In this document: positions 26,182-39,000 of the stretch, in pieces
Numbering within the stretch: position 1 is the first letter of the stretch
Layout of the letters: each line of letters begins with the position of its first letter
Assembly: GCA_002245135.1 (NCBI GenBank)
Contig: NGBS01001194.1
Location: 33,332 to 97,331, forward strand
DNA from: Proteromonas lacertae
Lineage: Eukaryota; Sar; Bigyra; Opalinata; Proteromonadidae
DNA length: 64,000 bases
Reading direction: 5' to 3'
Translations under genes and position numbers: made by a program
The notes under the pieces: generated by a model
Database searches by the model: none
The model's input: only the letters and a program-made list of their open reading frames with translations
Told to the model about the DNA's origin: nothing

Positions 26182-28046
26182 ATGTCAGGAACGCCTCACA
26201 AAAAGAGAAAGTTGAATGATTGTATATAATATATGACATTTATACATTCTATTAGCATCAAGAAAATACAGTTCAGATTCTTCAATATCAATATCTTCTG
26301 TAGAGGATTCTGAACAACCACAAAAGCAATCTTCGTTGAGACTGTTGAAATGTCCACATTGTGGTAAATATCCATTAAGAGGTGAGAGAGGAATTAGAGC
26401 ACATGTCTCTGTAAGTTGTCCAGTGATAAACAAAACTGCAAAATTAGAAGGAAAAGACAGTGAAGTTGTAAATGGAATATGCACCTATTGTAACAAAAGT
26501 GGTTTACTTATTTGTTGTGATACTTGTCCAGCCATGTATCATCGAAGATGTTTATTAGCAATGAACAATACAGCAGATGTAGGAGATGGTTTTTGGAGTT
26601 GTCCAAGATGCGTAGAAAAGAAGAATCAAAAATTAACTTGTCCATGTTGTAATACACTTATAGAACGTGGTTTAGAAGGTATGAAAATCCATATGAAATC
26701 ACTCTGTCAAAAATTAAACAGAATACAATGGCGAGTAATCTACAGAGAGTTTACTAATAAAACAGCTCAATGTATGATTTGTCACAAAGTGGATAACTTG
26801 ATATTTTGTGATAACTGTACTTTATTTTACCATTTAAATTGTTTATGTCCTCCTTTGACTGATATTCCAGATGGACCTTGGAATTGTCCGAAATGCATTT
26901 CAGAAGGGTTAGTTCCAGGTAATAAAGATGAAGCTATTAAGAATTTAAAGAGAATGTTTGCATTACCACAGAAGCAGAAGATTGTCTTATCAAAGAATTC
27001 ATCAAAAAGGAATTTGAAAAATGGTAATAATAATAATGGATATTTATCACCATCTTCACCTAATGATAATTATTTGAGCAGCAATTCATCAACACCAGAG
27101 TATATATTTATCCTTATATTTATTTCACTTTTTTTCTATTTTAACCTTTTCTTTGTTTTTCTTCTTTTTAATATTATCATTCATTCTATTATTATAAAAT
27201 AGTCACATTTTAATCCCCTCAGTTCCATCATCAGCTTCCTCTTCAGCAGTCTCATCTCCAAATATGCGAATATCACCATCCATCATGAGATCCAAATCAA
27301 ACTCCTCCAAACTCAGTGGTAATAGCAGTGGAAGCAGCAGACATCGGCCACAATCTAATAAAATGTCATTACATACATCATTCTTACAACAACAACAGCA
27401 ACAATTGAATGAATTTAAGAATTTCAATAAATTAAAGAATTTACCTTTACAATCAATGGGTGGTAGTGGTGGAAGTAGTATTCCTATCAATTCATTTACA
27501 GCTTCATCATCATCATCTTCTTCTTCTCCAAATGGAATTTCATCATCTTTACCAATTGTTTCTTCATTATCAACTACAATTAATAATAATAATATTAACA
27601 TACCATCAGCTATGAATATGCTAATGATGAAAAATCCAAATCCAAATAACCGTCAATTATTAACTATCTCTTCTTCGTTAGGAAGTGCCAATACAGCTAC
27701 TTCACCTATTATCAATACGAATTTAAATAATTATAATTTATCTTCTAGTTTACCTTCACCATCATCTTCACCTATTTTATTGTCAATGAATATGTTAAAT
27801 TCAAATGTTACAACCACTACAACATCATTATCAAATCCAACAATAACTAAACCAAAACTATCCCCAGAAGAACTTTATGGAATTTTGTCATCTATTCGAT
27901 CATTACATTTGAGAATGGCGGGACAGTTGGAAATTGATAAATTGCGACAAGATATTAGTACTAGATGTGCTTATGATGATATTTTAGTAATACAGACAGA
28001 ATTAAGACAACAAGAAAGGATATTGAGAGAACACCTTGGATATTAA
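26182..28046 (+). CDS. Nuclear protein with two zinc finger-PHD modules
   Basis: Three exons (26182-26221, 26256-27099, 27203-28046) give 575 residues; introns are 34 and 103 nt. The N-terminus is basic (PHKKRKLND, a likely nuclear signal). Two modules follow, each a C2HC-like finger plus a PHD finger. Module 1 has CPHCGKYPLRGERGIRAHVS, then CTYCNKSGLLICCDTCP to WSCPRC. Module 2 has CPCCNTLIERGLEGMKIHM, then CMICHKVDNLIFCDNCT to WNCPKC. The Cys4-His-Cys3 zinc ligands of both PHD fingers are complete. A long Ser/Asn/Gln-rich middle leads to a C-terminal helix (LRQDISTRCAYDDILVIQTE). PHD fingers read histone H3 tails, and this architecture suggests a chromatin complex subunit. The HDAC gene lies 132 bp upstream on the same strand; shared function is only a guess. 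The 103-nt intron is the longest in the window. Confidence 0.85.
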
Positions 28047-28093
28047 TTATTTATATTTATATTATTATTATTATTATTTTAATTAATAAATTA

Positions 28094-29784
28094 TTACTGG
28101 GTAGATGGTCTAATTTTGAAGATTCTTTCTAAGTTTCTAGTTTTCTTGATAGTATTTACTAGATCTTCATTCTTTCTTTTCACTCCATCTATTTGTTCCA
28201 TCATATTCCTCTGTATTCTTTTAAATTTACTTCTTAAATCAGAATCAATGTCTGGATCGTATGATAAATAGTCTTGAAACAACAATTCTTCTATTTCATA
28301 TAGTTTATGTAATAAAGTAGTATAAAACTCCTTCGCTTTCTTTGTCAAAGTTTCACATTGTGCTATACAATTCTCATTCAGTTGATCAACAGGGTATTCA
28401 TCATAATTAATAACAGGTGCATTATCTAAACCATATGGATTTTCTAAATTGATAATAAAAGATTCAGGATTTTTATTATAAACATCTTGTGGAGATTGAT
28501 ACATTAGAAATGGTTCTGATGGAATATTGACTATTTTTTCTCTTAAATCTATTGGATAGATGGAAGGTAATTTAACATAATGTAATTTGGGAATATAATG
28601 AAACTATACATAAAATAATAATATATATTTATACTTGAATAATAAACTCAGGCAATATACTCTGATGTCTTTGTAATAAAAATTCCTTCGTTTTACTATG
28701 AAAATAGTTCTGTTTCTTCTCAAAACAAGTTGAAGGAAATTCATTTAATGGTTTATTAATCACTTCAGTATCATAGATTAACGTTCTACATAATACAATA
28801 TAATAACGATTATCATTGGATAATTTATTCTGTAAATTCTGAAATGTCACATATTTTGAAAATAAAAATGGAGGAAATAATGGTTTTGATTCTTTTACTA
28901 AACTTTCCAGCGGATTATATTCGTTAATTGGAGTATACCAAAGTTTAAATACTCTTTTTTCTTTATGGGAAGTTGAGAATCCATATACTGCAACATGAGC
29001 TAAAGATTCTGTTGGAATTAATGTAAATAATCCATTCAATGAATATTTCTTTAATTTTTGTTTTTCATCGTTGAATTGAGTTAATAAATAATTATTTGTT
29101 AATTTATAAACATTTTCAACTGTTATTCCATCATATTCTGTTTTTCGGAAATAACTAGGTGATATATTCTCCATTACTGCTTTTATACATCGATCTCTAG
29201 TTGTATCTCCTTCTTTTAATTCTTCTAATATGATTTTTTCATTACAATATGTATTTACATATAAACTGAACAATTCTAATTTGTAAGTTTCATCCACAGA
29301 TTTTTGATCAACTTCAAGTAATTTCATTTTGTAATTTGTTACACAGTTATTTAATGACATGTCAATTTGTAATATTGATTTACATAACACAGATATTTCA
29401 ACGGAATAGTAATCAAATAATATGGTTATTACTTTCCACCATAATCGGATTGGTTTTATAAAATCATTGAAATTTTGTTCATCAGTTAGACTGGTAGTTG
29501 ATAATAAGTGAGATCTTGTATTGGCTGTTAAAGACAGATGTAACATTAGGGATTGTATTGATCTGTGTATATCCTTTATTTTCGAATAGGAATTAGATTC
29601 TATTACTTTAGAAAGACTTACTTACATACCTCTTTTCATTATATCAATCAAATAATCGGATATTTTATTCATTCCATTTAAACAATCTTTACTATACAAT
29701 TTTATATCATCAAATATACGATAACATGTGTTGAACAGATAAATAGTCTAAATCTGTTATTATATTATCTTCTTCTGTTGCCAT
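28094..29784 (-). CDS. Unidentified protein, possible F-BAR N-terminus
   Basis: A minus-strand gene with ATG 29784 and TAA 28094; introns are 29600-29629 (30 nt) and 28604-28634 (31 nt). The frame moves by +1 once near 29710. The N-terminal third is helical with an F-BAR-like pattern (CYRIFDDIKLYSKDC, then NKISDYLIDIMKRESNSYSK, then a second long helix with RLWWKVITILFDYYSVEI). F-BAR domains bend membranes and bind actin regulators. The middle contains HVAVYGFSTS, RYYIVLCRTLIYDTEVI and ILPEFIIQFHYI, which faintly recall the last strands of a PARP-type catalytic fold; that is weak. A C-terminal coiled coil (KRIQRNMMEQIDGVKRKNED) ends the protein. No firm family is recognised. It converges with the PHD gene, 47 bp apart. 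Confidence 0.55.
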
Positions 29785-30041
29785 TCTATTTATATTACTA
29801 ATTATTAATATTATAAAACTATATAAACTTCTATACAATTCAGATTTCAAATTTCGTTTTAAAATGGATCAAGTTTTGAATCAAGCCTACTTTATATTTT
29901 GAATGAATTTTATCTTTGAGAATGTTATTATGATTAAGTAAATCTTAATAAACAATATATGAAAGACAAGTATTAAAAATATATAAATTCTTAAACTAAT
30001 CTTTCTTTCAATTAACAATATAAGGTATATATATTGATGAT

Positions 30042-33000
30042 TTAGTTTTGATGAGCATTTTTCTTCTGTTGAGCTTTCAATACTATCTCTTCATTCTTCT
30101 TCTCAGCTGCTTTGTTTGTTGTGGTGGAAATCTTTCCATTATTTTCATCGATTATTAATGGTCTTGTCCAAGCATCACCAGCTTTAGGTTTTTGATTCTT
30201 AAAATCTCTGAAACATTCTACCCATTTCTTACATATTTCTACTCCATTTTCACTTTCTACTTTCAAATGAATCTTTCTTTCTTTATCACCAACTTCAAAG
30301 GTCTTTAAGTTTGATTCATTGATCTTTAATATTAATGTGAAATCATTAGCACCATCACTATATTCAATACCACTGTAACAACTTAATGGAATACTTTGTT
30401 TCTCATCAATATATACTTTACCATAATAACTAGGAACCATTGAATCATAGATTCTAAACATAGCTGGTTCAAAATATAATACACAATATCTTCGTTGATA
30501 TTTATCTACTATTCTATCTCTTCCTTCTTTCAATAAATATCCTTCCATTATTACTTCATAACTAAATGGTTTGTAAATATCATCATCTGTTACTTCATTT
30601 TCTTGTTTTATTTTATCAATTGGAATTATTGTTTCCATTATCTTTTCACTCTTTTCAATATCATTCTTGGATGATTTTGAGGATGATTTAGATGTTGATA
30701 TAACTATTATTGCGATAATTATTCCAATTAATAATACACCTACTACACATATTATTAATATCACCCACCAATATTCTTCTGCCCAAGACTTATCTTCTTT
30801 TGTTGAAGGAGAATGATCAACTTTATTACCAATTTGTGTTTTTGGAGTAAATGGATTTAAAGGATCTTTCTTAATATAATTCTCTTTTGCAGATTTTGTT
30901 ATATTTTCAAATGTAGTTGAAAATTTTGGTTCTCCTATAAATGATGCTAATATAGAATGTATGTTTTCATTCTTTACAATTTCATCAGGCAATTCTTTTA
31001 GTACTTCATTTACTAAATCATTACCATTTGTATCAGTGTCAATATTACTATCACTTGGAGTAACAATTGATAAAATTGTATTTGCAAATTCTATTGGATA
31101 TGGTTTAACATTATTCCAATTAAAACCATCACTAGCTAAATTTCTTTTGTTTTTATCTGGTGTTGGTATTTGTATTTTACTACTTTCATTATCATATTGA
31201 CTATTTTCAATATATGTTAATACAAATCTTATCTTATAATCTGCTAAATCATCATCATTTGTATTGAATTCAATCCAATATGGACTTCCACTGAATAAAT
31301 TTGTTAAAGATTGTTTAAATACTTCAAAGAATTTTCTAAAATTACTATTTCCATCACCATTATCTACAAATGAATAATGTCCTTGTACTTTTGTACACCA
31401 TTCTGTAGTATATTTCCTTTCACAACATAAACCTATTGGATCTTCTCCACCAGGTATTTTACATTCATTATCATGATAAACTTGAATATCATATGATGTT
31501 TCTAAATTATAATCATTTTCATCATCTTCTTTAAATACTACTCTCATTGTATCAAAATCATCTTTAACAGATGTTATTGTTGTGATATTCTTTATTTTTA
31601 TATCTTTCCATTCAAATGTGGAATTATTCTTCACTTCTTTTATATTATTATCTTCATTTGTATATAAACTATACTTATTTTTATACTCTTCAGCAACTTT
31701 AAATGACATTGTAACTTCTTTTCTACTTAAAGCAAATCCATCTTTTTCTTCTTCACTTACTGTTGGATAACTAATTACTATTGTAGAGTTAAACTCTTTA
31801 TCATTATAAACCATTACTGGTATTTTTGATAAATATTTATTTATTGAAGGTTTATAATCAATTACTGCTATTGTTATTTTTGTTTCAGCATTATTATTAC
31901 CATTAGTACATCTAATTCTACAATCAACATAGTCTATTTCATATTGTGTATCTATTGTTATTATACCACTAACACTATTTATTGAAATTTCACTATTTTT
32001 ATTTCCAAAATCTGTTCTGTTAATATATCTACACTCAATAAATTCAAAACTACTATCATTTTTTATAGGACTAATGTTTTGAATATTATTTTCAGTACTT
32101 TTCACATATTTATAAGTCATTTTTTCATACTTACATGTTGGTATAACATTTGGCACAATGGTTGTAGATGAATCAATAGCTGTAGTTGATTCATAATAAG
32201 TAGTAGTAGTATCATTACTACCATTTGAGCATGAGTCTCTATGTATACATTTTTTCATTATAGTTATAGCATCTGAATCACTTGTCTTCATTATAATTGC
32301 ATCATAATCAGAACCAGATCCACTAACAAATGTAGCTTTATCATTTTTATCATCTATTGGATAGGCTATTGTAAATTCACCTAAAACAGTAGCACATTTA
32401 GATGGTTCAGTTTTACAATCATTTAATTCTTCACTGTTTGTATCAATTATACATTCAAAATCATTCTTTGTATATATTTTGTTCCTGTTATTGTTCTTCC
32501 GTCATCACTCTTCGCAGTACTAGTTTCAGCAATATAATGAGTAAAACTTTCTCCTTTCATCTTTATTATATCAGTTCCTTTGATATAGAATTTTGTATCA
32601 GAATCTTTTGCTAAACTAAATGTTAAGATTGCATCAACTGGCACTTCGGGTGGATTTACAGGTTTAGGAGTAGGTTTACATGTGTCTTGTTTTATATTTT
32701 TAGCTATTAATTCAGCAATTGTATTATCAGCTGTTTTGATTTCTATGGCATTATATGTTCCATCAGATGGACTAACAAATGTAGCTTTATCATTTTTATC
32801 ATCTATTGGATAGGCTATTGTAAATTCACCTAAAACAGTAGCACATTTAGATGGTTCAGTTTTACAATCATTTAATTCTTCACTGTTTGCATCAATTATA
32901 CATTCAAAATCATTCTTTGGTATATATTTTGTTCCTGTTATTGTTCTTCCGTCATCACTCTTCGCAGTACTAGTTTCAGCAATATAATGAGTAAAACTTT

Positions 33001-36000
33001 CTCCTTTCATCTTTATTATATCAGTTCCTTTGATATAGAATTTTGTATCAGAATCTTTTGCTAAACTAAATGTTAAGATTGCATCAACTGGCACTTCGGG
33101 TGGATTTACAGGTTTAGGAGTAGGTTTACATGTGTCTTGTTTTATATTTTTAGCTATTAATTCAGCAATTGTATTATCAGCTGTTTTGATTTCTATGGCA
33201 TTATATGTTCCATCAGATGGACTAACAAATGTAGCTTTATCATTTTTATCATCTATTGGATAGGCTATTGTAAATTCACCTAAAACAGTAGCACATTTAG
33301 ATGGTTCAGTTTTACAATCATTTAATTCTTCACTGTTTGTATCAATTATACATTCAAAATCATTCTTTGGTATATATTTTGTTCCTGTTATTGTTCTTCC
33401 GTCATCATTCTTCGCAGTACTAGTTTCAGCAATATAATGAGTAAAACTTTCTCCTTTCATCTTTATTATATCAGTTCCTTTGATATAGAATTTTGTATCA
33501 GAATCTTTTGCTAAACTAAATGTTAAGATTGCATCAACTGGCACTTCGGGTGGATTTACAGGTTTAGGAGTAGGTTTACATGTGTCTTGTTTTATATTTT
33601 TAGCTATTAATTCAGCAATTGTATTATCAGCTGTTTTGATTTCTATGGCATTATATGTTCCATCAGATGGACTAACAAATGTAGCTTTATCATTTTTATC
33701 ATCTATTGGATAGGCTATTGTAAATTCACCTAAAACAGTAGCACATTTAGATGGTTCAGTTTTACAATCATTTAATTCTTCACTGTTTGTATCAATTATA
33801 CATTCAAAATCATTCTTTGGTATATATTTTGTTCCTGTTATTGTTCTTCCGTCATCATTCTTCGCAGTACTAGTTTCAGCAATATAATGAGTAAAACTTT
33901 CTCCTTTCATCTTTATTATATCAGTTCCTTTGATATAGAATTTTGTATCAGAATCTTTTGCTAAACTAAATGTTAAGATTGCATCAACTGGCACTTCGGG
34001 TGGATTTACAGGTTTAGGAGTAGGTTTACATGTGTCTTGTTTTATATTTTTAGCTATTAATTCAGCAATTGTATTATCAGCTGTTTTGATTTCTATGGCA
34101 TTATATGTTCCATCAGATGGACTAACAAATGTAGCTTTATCATTTTTATCATCTATTGGATAGGCTATTGTAAATTCACCTAAAACAGTAGCACATTTAG
34201 ATGGTTCAGTTTTTACAATCATTTAATTCTTCACTGTTTGTATCAATTATACATTCAAAATCATTCTTTGGTATATATTTTGTTCCTGTTATTGTTCTTT
34301 CCGTCATCACTCTTCGCAGTACTAGTTTCAGGCAATATAATGAGTAAAACTTTCTCCTTTCATCTTTATTATATCAGTTCCTTTGATATAGAATTTTGTA
34401 TCAGAATCTTTTGCTAAACTAAATGTTAAGATTGCATCAACTGGCACTTCGGGTGGATTTACAGGTTTAGGAGTAGGTTTACATGTGTCTTGTTTTATAT
34501 TTTTAGCTATTAATTCAGCAATTGTATTATCAGCTGTTTTGATTTCTATGGCATTATATGTTCCATCAGATGGACTAACAAATGTAGCTTTATCATTTTT
34601 ATCATCTATTGGATAGGCTATTGTAAATTCACCTAAAACAGTAGCACATTTAGATGGTTCAGTTTTACAATCATTTAATTCTTCACTGTTTGTATCAATT
34701 ATACATTCAAAATCATTCTTTGGTATATATTTTGTTCCTGTTATTGTTCTTCCCGTCATCACTCTTCGCAGTACTAGTTTCAGCAATATAATGAGTAAAA
34801 CTTTCTCCTTTCATCTTTATTATATCAGTTCCTTTGATATAGAATTTTGTATCAGAATCTTTTGCTAAACTAAATGTTAAGATTGCATCAACTGGCACTT
34901 TCGGGTGGATTTACAGGTTTAGGAGTAGGTTTACATGTGTCTTGTTTTATATTTTTAGCTATTAATTCAGGCAATTGTATTATCAGCTGTTTTGATTTCT
35001 ATGGCATTATATGTTCCATCAGATGGACTAACAAATGTAGCTTTATCATTTTTATCATCTATTGGATAGGCTATTGTAAATTCACCTAAAACAGTAGCAC
35101 ATTTAGATGGTTCAGTTTTACAATCATTTAATTCTTCACTGTTTGTATCAATTATACATTCAAAATCATTCTTTGGTATATATTTTGTTCCTGTTATTGT
35201 TCTTCCGTCATCATTCTTCGCAGTACTAGTTTCAGCAATATAATGAGTAAAACTTTCTCCTTTCATCTTTATTATATCAGTTCCTTTGATATAGAATTTT
35301 GTATCAGAATCTTTTGCTAAACTAAATGTTAAGATTGCATCAACTGGCACTTCGGGTGGATTTACAGGTTTAGGAGTAGGTTTACATGTGTCTTGTTTTA
35401 TATTTTTAGCTATTAATTCAGCAATTGTATTATCAGCTGTTTTGATTTCTATGGCATTATATGTTCCATCAGATGGACTAACAAATGTAGCTTTATCATT
35501 TTTATCATCTATTGGATAGGCTATTGTAAATTCACCCTAAAACAGTAGCACATTTAGATGGTTCAGTTTTACAATCATTTAATTCTTCACTGTTTGCATC
35601 AATTATACATTCAAAATCATTCTTTGGTATATATTTTGTTCCTGTTATTGTTCTTCCGTCATCACTCTTCGCAGTACTAGTTTCAGCAATATAATGAGTA
35701 AAACTTTCTCCTTTCATCTTTATTATATCAGTTCCTTTGATATAGAATTTTGTATCAGAATCTTTTGCTAAACTAAATGTTAAGATTGCATCAACTGGCA
35801 CTTCGGGTGGATTTACAGGTTTAGGAGTAGGTTTACATGTGTCTTGTTTTATATTTTTAGCTATTAATTCAGCAATTGTATTATCAGCTGTTTTGATTTC
35901 TATGGCATTATATGTTCCATCAGATGGACTAACAAATGTAGCTTTATCATTTTTATCATCTATTGGATAGGCTATTGTAAATTCACCTAAAACAGTAGCA

Positions 36001-39000
36001 CATTTAGATGGTTCAGTTTTACAATCATTTAATTCTTCACTGTTTGCATCAATTATACATTCAAAATCATTCTTTGGTATATATTTTGTTCCTGTTATTG
36101 TTCTTCCGTCATCATTCTTCGCAGTACTAGTTTCAGCAATATAATGAGTAAAACTTTCTCCTTTCATCTTTATTATATCAGTTCCTTTGATATAGAATTT
36201 TGTATCAGAATCTTTTGCTAAACTAAATGTTAAGATTGCATCAACTGGCACTTCGGGTGGATTTACAGGTTTAGGAGTAGGTTTACATGTGTCTTGTTTT
36301 ATATTTTTAGCTATTAATTCAGCAATTGTATTATCAGCTGTTTTGATTTCTATGGCATTATATGTTCCATCAGATGGACTAACAAATGTAGCTTTATCAT
36401 TTTTATCATCTATTGGATAGGCTATTGTAAATTCACCTAAAACAGTAGCACATTTAGATGGTTCAGTTTTACAATCATTTAATTCTTCACTGTTTGTATC
36501 AATTATACATTCAAAATCATTCTTTGGTATATATTTTGTTCCTGTTATTGTTCTTCCGTCATCACTCTTCGCAGTACTAGTTTCAGCAATATAATGAGTA
36601 AAACTTTCTCCTTTCATCTTTATTATATCAGTTCCTTTGATATAGAATTTTGTATCAGAATCTTTTGCTAAACTAAATGTTAAGATTGCATCAACTGGCA
36701 CTTCGGGTGGATTTACAGGTTTAGGAGTAGGTTTACATGTGTCTTGTTTTATATTTTTAGCTATTAATTCAGCAATTGTATTATCAGCTGTTTTGATTTC
36801 TATGGCATTATATGTTCCATCAGATGGACTAACAAATGTAGCTTTATCATTTTTATCATCTATTGGATAGGCTATTGTAAATTCACCTAAAACAGTAGCA
36901 CATTTAGATGGTTCAGTTTTACAATCATTTAATTCTTCACTGTTTGCATCAATTATACATTCAAAATCATTCTTTGGTATATATTTTGTTCCTGTTATTG
37001 TTCTTCCGTCATCACTCTTCGCAGTACTAGTTTCAGCAATATAATGAGTAAAACTTTCTCCTTTCATCTTTATTATATCAGTTCCTTTGATATAGAATTT
37101 TGTATCAGAATCTTTTGCTAAACTAAATGTTAAGATTGCATCAACTGGCACTTCGGGTGGATTTACAGGTTTAGGAGTAGGTTTACATGTGTCTTGTTTT
37201 ATATTTTTAGCTATTAATTCAGCAATTGTATTATCAGCTGTTTTGATTTCTATGGCATTATATGTTCCATCAGATGGACTAACAAATGTAGCTTTATCAT
37301 TTTTATCATCTATTGGATAGGCTATTGTAAATTCACCTAAAACAGTAGCACATTTAGATGGTTCAGTTTTACAATCATTTAATTCTTCACTGTTTGCATC
37401 AATTATACATTCAAAATCATTCTTTGGTATATATTTTGTTCCTGTTATTGTTCTTCCGTCATCACTCTTCGCAGTACTAGTTTCAGCAATATAATGAGTA
37501 AAACTTTCTCCTTTCATCTTTATTATATCAGTTCCTTTGATATAGAATTTTGTATCAGAATCTTTTGCTAAACTAAATGTTAAGATTGCATCAACTGGCA
37601 CTTCGGGTGGATTTACAGGTTTAGGAGTAGGTTTACATGTGTCTTGTTTTATATTTTTAGCTATTAATTCAGCAATTGTATTATCAGCTGTTTTGATTTC
37701 TATGGCATTATATGTTCCATCAGATGGACTAACAAATGTAGCTTTATCATTTTTATCATCTATTGGATAGGCTATTGTAAATTCACCTAAAACAGTAGCA
37801 CATTTAGATGGTTCAGTTTTACAATCATTTAATTCTTCACTGTTTGCATCAATTATACATTCAAAATCATTCTTTGGTATATATTTTGTTCCTGTTATTG
37901 TTCTTCCGTCATCACTCTTCGCAGTACTAGTTTCAGCAATATAATGAGTAAAACTTTCTCCTTTCATCTTTATTATATCAGTTCCTTTGATATAGAATTT
38001 TGTATCAGAATCTTTTGCTAAACTAAATGTTAAGATTGCATCAACTGGCACTTCGGGGTGGATTTACAGGTTTAGGAGTAGGTTTACATGTGTCTTGTTT
38101 TATATTTTTAGCTATTAATTCAGCAATTGTATTATCAGCTGTTTTGATTTCTATGGCATTATATGTTCCATCAGATGGACTAACAAATGTAGCTTTATCA
38201 TTTTTATCATCTATTGGATAGGCTATTGTAAATTCACCTAAAACAGTAGCACATTTAGATGGTTCAGTTTTACAATCATTTAATTCTTCACTGTTTGCAT
38301 CATTATACATTCAAAATCATTCTTTGGTATATATTTTGTTCCTGTTTATTGTTCTTCCGTCATCACTCCTTCGCAGTACTAGTTTCAGCAATATAATGAG
38401 TAAAACTTTCTCCTTTCATCTTTATTATATCAGTTCCTTTGATATAGAATTTTGTATCAGAATCTTTTGCTAAACTAAATGTTAAGATTGCATCAACTGG
38501 CACTTCGGGTGGATTTACAGGTTTAGGAGTAGGTTTACATGTGTCTTGTTTTATATTTTTAGCTATTAATTCAGCAATTGTATTATCAGCTGTTTTGATT
38601 TCTATGGCATTATATGTTCCATCAGATGGACTAACAAATGTAGCTTTATCATTTTTATCATCTATTGGATAGGCTATTGTAAATTCACCTAAAACAGTAG
38701 CACATTTAGATGGTTCAGTTTTACAATCATTTAATTCTTCACTGTTTGCATCAATTATACATTCAAAATCATTCTTTGGTATATATTTTGTTCCTGTTAT
38801 TGTTCTTCCGTCATCATTCTTCGCAGTACTAGTTTCAGCAATATAATGAGTAAAACTTTCTCCTTTCATCTTTATTATATCAGTTCCTTTGATATAGAAT
38901 TTTGTATCAGAATCTTTTGCTAAACTAAATGTTAAGATTGCATCAACTGGCACTTCGGGTGGATTTACAGGTTTAGGAGTAGGTTTACATGTGTCTTGTT

